From positions 1 through 64,000 of the forward strand of contig JBEBIT010000005.1 in assembly GCA_040080215.1 (NCBI GenBank): DNA of 64,000 nt. The letters are read 5' to 3'. Shown here piece after piece: positions 57,978-64,000 of the stretch. The notes under the pieces were generated by a model. That model did no database searches, was not told the DNA's origin, and worked only from the letters and a program-made list of their open reading frames with translations. Each line of letters starts with the position of its first letter. The first letter of the stretch is position 1. The translations under genes and the position numbers were made by a program. The DNA comes from CAIUGU01 sp040080215 (GTDB taxonomy: Bacteria > Pseudomonadota > Gammaproteobacteria > Steroidobacterales > Steroidobacteraceae).

Positions 57978-60179
57978 TCAGCTTAGCGCGGCCTTCACGC
58001 GGTCCGGCCCCAACGGCAGGTCGCGCAATCGCTTACCGGTGGCATGCGTGAAGGCATTTGCAATGGCGGCGACCGTCGGCCCTTGCGAGCCTTCGCCGGC
58101 ACCCAGCGACCGCTCACCGGGGCGGTTGATCAACTCGACGGTCACGCGCGGTACTTCGGGGAATCGCAGGATGGGGTAGCTCGCCCAGTCGTGCGTCGTG
58201 ACGCGCTCGCGAGTAAAACTCATGGACTCCTTCAGCGTCCAGCTCGTGGACTGGATCACGCCGCCCTCCATCTGGTTGGCGAGGCCGTCGGGATTGATGA
58301 TCTGCCCGGCATCGGCAGCCACATACACCTCCGGAACACGGATCGCTCCGGTCGCACGGTCTACTTCGATCTCGGCAATCACGGCGACATAGCAGGCCAG
58401 CGTCTTGTAGCGCGCAAAACCGATGCCGCGTCCGCGCGTGCCATCACCCTTGTCCCCTGCGCGCCAGCGCGCCATCGTCGCCACGCGTTCTATGACAGCC
58501 CGCGCGCGCGGATCGGAGAGATGGGCAAGGCGCAGCGCCACCGGATCGGCCCCCGCGAGCAACGCGAGTTCGTCGACAAACGATTCCGTCGCCCAGACGT
58601 TGGCGTAGGCACCGAGCGTCCGCAGTGCCGACACGCGAATCGGCATCGGCTTGATGAGGTGGTTGACGACGTGCTGCCTGGGAAAGTCGTAGAGCGGAAT
58701 GGCATTGCGGTCGCCGCCTCCTGCTGGCTGCGCGATCATCCGGGGCGGCGCGGGGGCCACGGGGTTCGAGATGTCCCACGCCGCGAGGAGGTTGACGCCA
58801 CCGGGCTCGCCGGGACGAGTCGTGTGCGTGTTGCTCCAGACGTCGTAGTTCCAGTCGACGATGCGCTGGCCCTTGATGGCGGCCTGCAGACGCATCGTCA
58901 TCGCGGCACCATACGGCGCCCATGCGAATTCGTCTTCCCGCATCCACTGCACGCGCACCGGCCTTCCCGGGACTGCACGTGCGAGCAAGGCCGCATCCAG
59001 CGCGACATCGTCCGCGCCGTTGTGGCCGTAGCATCCCGCGCCGGGCACGTGGATGCAGTGGATGTCGCTGGCGGGCACGCGCAGCGCGCCGGTCATGTGT
59101 TCCTGCAGCGGGAAGACGCCCTGGGATTGCGTCCAAACGGTCCATTTGCCTTCCGCGAACTGCGCCACGGCGCACGATGGACCGATCGAGGCATGGGACA
59201 AATAGGGTTTTCGGTAGGTGGCCGACAGCGACGTCGCATCGGCCGGCACCGCCGCCTGTTTGTCGCTGATCACCTTGTCCTCGGTGGGCAAGGCCATCAG
59301 CGCGTCGTGGATGTGCGCGGGATCCGGCAGGTCGCGCCCGCCCGTCCATACCGCACTCGCGATCAATGCCGTCCGCGCCGCAACGGCCTGCTCTTCGCGC
59401 TCCGCCACGACGCCAAGGAAATTCCCATCGCGAACGACGGCTACGACGCCGGGCATCGCGGCGATCCTCGCCTGGTCGAAGGACGCGAGCGTCGCGCCGT
59501 AGCGAGGCGCACGCACGATGCGACCGTGGACCATGCCCGGCAAGCGCACATCCTGGACATAGGACGGCTGCCCCGTGACCTTCGCGGGAAAGTCAGCGCG
59601 CGGAATGCGCGTCCCGACAATCGTGTAGGTTGCCGCGTCCTTGGGCTTGACCGCACCGGTGGCCTCTCGCCGCAACGACAGGTCACCCGCGAGCTGTCCG
59701 TACGTGACCCGGCGTCCATCGGCGGCAGTGATCACGCCATTGCTGACACTCAAGGAATCCGCGGCCACGCCAAACTGCCTGGCCGCCTGCGCCACCAGCA
59801 GTGAACGCACTTCGGCACCGGCCAGCCGCAATGCCGTGCCGCTGTTTTCGATCGACTGGCTGCCCGAAGTCTGGCCTTCGTCCGGCGTACGGCTCGTATC
59901 GCCCGAGATCATCTGCACGCGACTGAGTGGCAGATCGAGCTCTTCGGCTGCGATCTGCGCGAGTGCGGTCACGATGCCCTGCCCGAGTTCCACCTTGCCG
60001 GTGCACACCGTGGCGAGCCCTTGCCCGTCGATGCGGATCCACGCGTCGAGCATCCGGTTGTCGTTGAGACTGCCCGGCAATCTGGTCTGCGCCAGGCTCC
60101 ATTTGCCGTCCAGCGAGAATCCGATGACCAGCGCACCGAGACCGGCGGTGAACCCGCGCCGCGAGAGGGTCGGCGTCAT
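57978..60179 (-). CDS. Molybdopterin-binding subunit of a xanthine-oxidase-family hydroxylase (IorB-like)
   Basis: 733 aa. Tat leader SRRGFTAGLGALVIG. Molybdenum hydroxylase features: GKVELGQGIVTALAQIAAEEL, FNPAxxN-type loops replaced by IPRADFPAKVTGQPSYVQDV, MREDEFAWAPYG, and the catalytic Glu in GAGEGSQGP (E696). Resembles the large subunit of isoquinoline 1-oxidoreductase and periplasmic aldehyde dehydrogenases, which hydroxylate N-heterocycles or aldehydes. Its ATG overlaps the 2Fe-2S subunit stop (60176-60179), so the two are coupled. No FAD subunit is encoded, as in IorAB; electrons would go to cytochrome c. Confidence 0.9.
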   Translation of the reverse strand: MTPTLSRRGFTAGLGALVIGFSLDGKWSLAQTRLPGSLNDNRMLDAWIRIDGQGLATVCTGKVELGQGIVTALAQIAAEELDLPLSRVQMISGDTSRTPDEGQTSGSQSIENSGTALRLAGAEVRSLLVAQAARQFGVAADSLSVSNGVITAADGRRVTYGQLAGDLSLRREATGAVKPKDAATYTIVGTRIPRADFPAKVTGQPSYVQDVRLPGMVHGRIVRAPRYGATLASFDQARIAAMPGVVAVVRDGNFLGVVAEREEQAVAARTALIASAVWTGGRDLPDPAHIHDALMALPTEDKVISDKQAAVPADATSLSATYRKPYLSHASIGPSCAVAQFAEGKWTVWTQSQGVFPLQEHMTGALRVPASDIHCIHVPGAGCYGHNGADDVALDAALLARAVPGRPVRVQWMREDEFAWAPYGAAMTMRLQAAIKGQRIVDWNYDVWSNTHTTRPGEPGGVNLLAAWDISNPVAPAPPRMIAQPAGGGDRNAIPLYDFPRQHVVNHLIKPMPIRVSALRTLGAYANVWATESFVDELALLAGADPVALRLAHLSDPRARAVIERVATMARWRAGDKGDGTRGRGIGFARYKTLACYVAVIAEIEVDRATGAIRVPEVYVAADAGQIINPDGLANQMEGGVIQSTSWTLKESMSFTRERVTTHDWASYPILRFPEVPRVTVELINRPGERSLGAGEGSQGPTVAAIANAFTHATGKRLRDLPLGPDRVKAALS

Positions 60180-60646
60180 GGCGCTGCCTTCATTGCCGCG
60201 GCCGCGCGCAACACGGCCCGCACGACGCGATTGTGCGACCCGCAACGGCAGAGATTGCCCGCGAGTGCCGTCCGTATCTCCGCATCCGAGGGGTCCGGCT
60301 TGGCGTCGAGCAGCGCCTTCGCCGTCATGATCATCCCGTTGGTGCAGTAGCCGCACTGGGCCGCCTGCTCCTCGATGAAGGCACGCTGCAGCGGATGCAG
60401 GTGTTCTGGGGTACCGAGTCCTTCGAGCGTCACGATGGCGGCCCGACCCACCGACCCTGCCGGCACCACGCATGAGCGGGTGGCAACGCCATTGACCAGC
60501 ACGGTACAGGCCCCGCATTGGGCGAGGCCGCACCCGAACTTGGGCCCGTTCATCTCAAGGTCGTTGCGCAGCACATAGAGCAGGGGTGTCTGCGGCTCGG
60601 CCGGGACGGAATGGACGGCGCCATTGACTGTCAGATCGATTGCCAC
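60176..60646 (-). CDS. 2Fe-2S subunit of the molybdenum hydroxylase (IorA-like)
   Basis: 156 aa from the GTG that follows GGGGG; upstream codons are unlike the family. Plant-type cluster cysteines C39, C44, C47, C59 (CGLAQCGACTVLVNG) and the second cluster C97, C100, C132, C134 (QCGYCTNGMIM, LCRCGSHNRV). Passes electrons from molybdenum to an acceptor. It has no signal of its own and probably rides through the Tat pore with the large subunit. First gene of the five-gene operon 60646-54577. Confidence 0.92.
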   Translation of the reverse strand: MAIDLTVNGAVHSVPAEPQTPLLYVLRNDLEMNGPKFGCGLAQCGACTVLVNGVATRSCVVPAGSVGRAAIVTLEGLGTPEHLHPLQRAFIEEQAAQCGYCTNGMIMTAKALLDAKPDPSDAEIRTALAGNLCRCGSHNRVVRAVLRAAAAMKAAP

Positions 60647-60849
60647 TACGAGCCCCCTGTGAGCGGATCTCAAGCCCGCTTGGGGGTTGAGCCTTACACA
60701 GTCGCCGGGCTTTGGGTAGTGGTCCGGACGGGGGCAGAAACGCCCTCGTCGCCCCGATAGATGCTGCGCCGCGGCCATGTAATCGATTGTCATTTTTCGA
60801 CAGCGGATGCAGACTCACGCACCATCACATGCTCAAGGCGGGGATTCAC

Positions 60850-62076
60850 ATGCGTACCCAGACAGTCCTCACGGTCACCGGCTGCCTGGCCGCGTTGCTG
60901 GCCGCGGCCGCGTCCCTCGCCGCGCAACCGGCGAACCCGACTCCCACGGCCGCGCCGCAGAAGTCCGAATACCAGCTGCAGATGGAGCGGGAACAGCAGG
61001 AACACCCCGTCCTCAAGATCGGGGCCGCCCTGCCCGACTTCGCGCTCAAGGGGGTGGACGGCAGGATCCACACCCCGGCGGACTACAAGGACAGCCCGGT
61101 CCTCATGGTCATGTTCATTTCGAACCACTGCCCCGCCTCGCAGAACTACGAGTCGCGGATGAAGCAGATCACGGCCGACTACGCCGGCAAGGGCGTCCAG
61201 GTGATTGCGATCGCCCCGAACGGCCCGCAAGCCGTCGCGCCCCGCGAACTGAATTACAGCGACGTCGACGACTCGTTCGACGCCATGGTGGAACGCGCCA
61301 CGCACCGCCAGTTTCCGTTCCCCTACCTCTACGACGGCGAGACGCAGGCGATCGCACACCAGTTCGGCCCGAAGGTGACGCCGCACGTGTTCATCTTCGA
61401 CAAGGACCGCAAACTGCGCTTCGAGGGCCGCATCGACGACGCGATGCGCGAAGTGAATGCGAAGACCCATGAAACGCGGGACGCGCTCGATGCCCTGCTC
61501 GCCGGCAAGCCGGTTGCGGTCGAGACCACGCCGGTGTTCGGCTGCAGCACGAAGTGGAACACGGCGGTCGCAGGCAAGCAGCGCGAACTGAAGGAATGGC
61601 AAGCCAAGCCGGTCGCCGTCGAAAGCACCACGCTCGCGGGCCTGCAGCAACTGATGAAGAACCCCACGGGCAAGATGCTGATGATCAACTTCTGGGCCAC
61701 GTGGTGCGGCCCTTGCCAGGTGGAATATCCGGAACTGCTGACGTCGTACCTGTGGTATCGCAGCCGCGACTTCGAATTCGTGTCGGTGTCCGTGGACGCG
61801 CCGAGCGATCGCGCTGCAGTGACGCGCTTCCTGGGCGAACACCACTCCGCGATCCGCAACCTGCAGGTCGATACGGAAGATGTGTATGCCGTGCAGAAGG
61901 CCGTGGATCCGAAATGGCAATCGGGCGTGCCGTACACGATCGTGCTCGCACCCGATGGCACTGTCGTCTACCGGCGTGATGGCGAAGTGGACATCCTGAA
62001 GCTGCGCCGCGCGATCCTCGCCAACCTGCCCGACGTCGGCATGTTCGCCGGCAACCAGGCCTACTGGCGGCAGTAA
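60850..62076 (+). CDS. Exported protein with two thioredoxin-fold domains
   Basis: 408 aa with a signal sequence (TVTGCLAALLAAAASLAA). Domain 1 (about 55-230) is an AhpC/TSA-like redoxin with FISNHCPASQNYE, where C94 is followed by S97 in place of a second Cys. Domain 2 (about 260-400) is TlpA-like with FWATWCGPC (C286, C289) and a GVPYTIVL cis-Pro. A fused peroxiredoxin-like and reductant pair suggests the second domain recycles the first. Alone, with the divergent operon start 203 bases away; that gap shows no further feature. Convergent with the VOC gene. Confidence 0.86.
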   Translation: MRTQTVLTVTGCLAALLAAAASLAAQPANPTPTAAPQKSEYQLQMEREQQEHPVLKIGAALPDFALKGVDGRIHTPADYKDSPVLMVMFISNHCPASQNYESRMKQITADYAGKGVQVIAIAPNGPQAVAPRELNYSDVDDSFDAMVERATHRQFPFPYLYDGETQAIAHQFGPKVTPHVFIFDKDRKLRFEGRIDDAMREVNAKTHETRDALDALLAGKPVAVETTPVFGCSTKWNTAVAGKQRELKEWQAKPVAVESTTLAGLQQLMKNPTGKMLMINFWATWCGPCQVEYPELLTSYLWYRSRDFEFVSVSVDAPSDRAAVTRFLGEHHSAIRNLQVDTEDVYAVQKAVDPKWQSGVPYTIVLAPDGTVVYRRDGEVDILKLRRAILANLPDVGMFAGNQAYWRQ

Positions 62077-62082
62077 ATCTGC

Positions 62083-62105
62083 GGAACCTCTGCTGCAGAG
62101 GTTCC
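62083..62105. terminator. Bidirectional stem-loop
   Basis: GGAACCTCTGC (62083-62093) and GCAGAGGTTCC (62095-62105) are exact inverted repeats around one base, in the 33-base gap between the convergent redoxin and VOC genes. Stable hairpin; no long T-run follows. Confidence 0.6.
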
Positions 62106-62109
62106 CTGG

Positions 62110-62592
62110 CTACTTCGGGGCCGTATCGGCAACGATCTCGATCTCGTTGCCCTCGCTGTCGTAGACGAGGAACGTCTGTACCGGCCCGGCCGGCGCGTTG
62201 GCACGCGTCGTCACCGTGGCTCCGCGCTGCTTGAGGAGCTTGTAGGTCGCATCGGGATTCGCCACGGCGAACACGATGTGCACCCAGTCCGGCGCAATGC
62301 CGGCGGGTTGCGCCAGCGGCGTGGACTTCAACCCCGTGTTCTGCACGAGGGCCACCCCGAAGCCCGGGATTTCAAGCTCTGCGAACTGGAAGGCGCCGCC
62401 CTGCCTGCTGCCACGGCTCGACACCTTGAAGCCGAGCATGTCCTCGTACCACTTCACGGCCCGGTCGATGTCCGTTACCGCTGCAGTGATGTGATGGGCC
62501 TTGAGCCCGAGCGGATTGGCTTGCGCGTGCAACAGTAACGGCAGCGCCGAGACACAGAGAAGCACCGCGAGACGACACTCTTTCAGAGTCAT
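62110..62592 (-). CDS. Exported VOC family protein
   Basis: 160 aa from the ATG that gives a Sec signal (LAVLLCVSALPLLLHAQA). Single VOC module: KAHHITAAVTDIDRAVKWYEDMLGFKV, FQFAELEIPGFGVALVQN, DWVHIVFAV and VYDSEGNEIEIVAD, with His in the first strand and Glu in the last as candidate metal ligands. Glyoxalase-like enzymes use such residues. Export is unusual for the family and parallels the VOC protein at 2617-3699. The open frame continues upstream for 120 codons without similarity. Confidence 0.85.
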   Translation of the reverse strand: MTLKECRLAVLLCVSALPLLLHAQANPLGLKAHHITAAVTDIDRAVKWYEDMLGFKVSSRGSRQGGAFQFAELEIPGFGVALVQNTGLKSTPLAQPAGIAPDWVHIVFAVANPDATYKLLKQRGATVTTRANAPAGPVQTFLVYDSEGNEIEIVADTAPK

Positions 62593-62743
62593 TGCATGCA
62601 CTCGGGACTGGCGTGGAGTCGCAAGCGGCGACGCGCGTTCGAACGGCTGGAACAGCGGACGCCGCTGAGTATGCCACAGCCACCAGGCAGCTCGTGACGC
62701 GCGCCAGTCTCGCGGCCCGGAGGCGCCTGCTAAGCTTGCCGAC

Positions 62744-64000
62744 ATGATCAATCGCAAGCGCCTGGGCGAACTCCACCAGAACGAAGAACAGCGCTTTGTC
62801 GAGCTGCACCCGCGGTCGGCGGCGATGGCAGCGGACGCCCGGCAGCACCTGCTCGGTGGCGTGCCCATGGCCTGGATGACCCGCTGGCCGGGCGCCTTCC
62901 CGCTGTTCTTCGAGCGGGCCGCTGGAGCCCGGTTTACCGACGTGGATGGCATCGAGTACGTCGACTTCTGTCTCGGCGATACCGGCGCGATGACCGGTCA
63001 TGCGTTACCGCAAGTCGCCGAAGCCCTGCATCGACAGGCCACGCGTGGCATCACCACAATGTTGCCGAATGCGGATGCAGCATGGGTCGGGGGCGAACTC
63101 AGCCGTCGATTCGGCTTGCCGGTTTGGCAGATGGCGATGACGGCCACCGATGCCAATCGCTTTGTATTGCGCTTCGCGCGGCACCTCACCGGCCGCCCCA
63201 AGGTGCTGGTTTTCGATTGGTGTTACCACGGCAGCGTGGATGAAACGCTGGTGGTACTCGGTCTCGATGGCAAGCCGCATCCCCGCCCCGGCAACATCGG
63301 ACCGCAGATTGATCCTGCGCTGACGACGGTGGTGGTGCCATTCAACGATCTGCCGGCACTCGAGGCTGCACTCGCCAAGGGCGATGTAGCCTGCGTCCTG
63401 GCCGAACCGGCGCTGACCAACATCGGCATCGTGTTGCCCGACGCCGGCTTCCACGAGGCATTGCGTCGCCTGACGAAGGCGCATGGCACGCTGCTCGTGA
63501 TGGATGAGACGCACACCATCTGCGTGGGCCCGGGTGGCGCGACGGCGGCCTGGAACCTGCAGCCCGACTTCTTCGTGATCGGCAAGACCATCGGTGGTGG
63601 CATGCCCGCTGCGGCCTACGGCATGACGGCGGAGATCGCGGCAAGGCTCAAGCCTGCGCTCTTCGACGACTCGATCGATGTCAGTGGCATCGGCGGAACG
63701 CTGACCGGCAATGCGCTCGCGATCGCGGCCGTGCGCGCCACGCTGGCGAAGACGCTGCGCGAGGCGGATTTCGCAAGGATGATTCCATTGGCCACTTCGT
63801 GGACGCGAGGCGTGCAGGCGACCATCGACGCTGGTCGGCTGCCGTGGCACGTGCAGCAGCTTGGCTGCCGTGCCGAATACTGGTTCTGTCCGCCCCCTAG
63901 GGACGGCGCCGCGGCAGCCGCCGCAATGGACCACGATCTCGATGCCTTCATGCACCTGTGGGCCATCAACCGCGGCATCCTGCTCACGCCCTTCCACAAC
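62744..64000 (+). CDS. Class III aminotransferase (aspartate aminotransferase family / GSAM-like), cut by right edge
   Basis: 419 codons are visible and the frame is still open at the edge, so only the last few are likely missing. A PLP enzyme of the class III fold: LGGVPMAWMTRWPGAFPLFF, VDFCLGDTGAMTGHA, FDWCYHGSVDETLVVL, VMDETHTICVGPGG and the Schiff-base Lys in VIGKTIGGGMPAAA. Similar to glutamate-1-semialdehyde aminomutase-type proteins annotated as aspartate aminotransferase family. Start at ATG 62744 with the divergent VOC gene 151 bases away. The amine donor is unknown; cytosolic. Confidence 0.88.
   Translation, partial: MINRKRLGELHQNEEQRFVELHPRSAAMAADARQHLLGGVPMAWMTRWPGAFPLFFERAAGARFTDVDGIEYVDFCLGDTGAMTGHALPQVAEALHRQATRGITTMLPNADAAWVGGELSRRFGLPVWQMAMTATDANRFVLRFARHLTGRPKVLVFDWCYHGSVDETLVVLGLDGKPHPRPGNIGPQIDPALTTVVVPFNDLPALEAALAKGDVACVLAEPALTNIGIVLPDAGFHEALRRLTKAHGTLLVMDETHTICVGPGGATAAWNLQPDFFVIGKTIGGGMPAAAYGMTAEIAARLKPALFDDSIDVSGIGGTLTGNALAIAAVRATLAKTLREADFARMIPLATSWTRGVQATIDAGRLPWHVQQLGCRAEYWFCPPPRDGAAAAAAMDHDLDAFMHLWAINRGILLTPFHN

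Overview
The window is GC-rich and gene-dense, and looks like chromosome of an aerobic Gram-negative proteobacterium. YbeM, YbiI, YegD and YchJ homologues, a PagL-like outer-membrane protein, an S46 dipeptidyl-peptidase and many c-type cytochromes point to a gammaproteobacterium, possibly near Steroidobacteraceae/Xanthomonadales. That placement is inference, because no rRNA or other marker is present. I found no tRNA, rRNA, CRISPR array, integrase or transposase. The only recognisable regulator-like protein is a small DksA/TraR zinc-finger protein.

Layout. 1-6.7 kb: exported redox genes (DUF1587 cytochrome, MBL-fold protein, cytochrome c, two-module VOC protein, Tat-exported flavin amine oxidase, diheme cytochrome c, exported RidA). 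6.8-15.2 kb: short single genes, a less GC-rich islet (DUF6994-like, unknown secreted protein, TIR-like effector, ParE/RelE toxin-antitoxin pair), and three copies of an unusual intergenic repeat. 15.2-19.6 kb: lipoprotein amidohydrolase, YegD-type Hsp70, a 293-bp nested inverted-repeat element, HPPD and YbiI. 19.6-27.2 kb: electron-transfer operon (FMN hydroxy-acid dehydrogenase carrying CxxCH, PQQ dehydrogenase, cytochrome c), YchJ, pentaheme cytochrome, and a cytochrome-porin-like lipoprotein. 27.3-39.4 kb: SbmA/YddA-type ABC transporter, sirtuin, amidohydrolase, alpha/beta hydrolase, an ApbE-DUF3570-DUF4266-TlpA cluster, aromatic-acid MFS transporter, AsmA protein, cytochrome c. 39.6-48.9 kb: AtoE-like transporter, S46 peptidase, 2OG-Fe oxygenase, PagL-like protein, PEP carboxylase, M20 amidohydrolase. 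49-64 kb: second PQQ dehydrogenase with a LigI-like hydrolase, Bcr/CflA exporter, cytochrome-b5/Ig-like protein, a five-gene minus-strand operon (2Fe-2S subunit, molybdopterin subunit, ACMSD-like hydrolase, second FMN/CxxCH dehydrogenase, NmrA-like protein), a double-thioredoxin protein, VOC protein, and a truncated class III aminotransferase.

Theme. Many enzymes from families that are normally cytosolic (RidA, VOC, NmrA, ACMSD-like, LigI-like, FMN hydroxy-acid oxidase, amine oxidase) carry Sec or Tat signals here and lie beside c-type cytochromes. The simplest reading is a set of periplasmic oxidation modules that pass electrons to the respiratory chain. HPPD, the aromatic-acid symporter, and LigI- and ACMSD-like hydrolases hint at aromatic catabolism, but no substrate can be read from sequence alone.

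The most novel-looking items are two paralogous exported FMN dehydrogenases with a heme-c motif in the catalytic-domain loop, a dispersed repeat built of tandem mini-hairpins with a conserved cap, and a 293-bp element bounded by perfect 32-bp inverted repeats.
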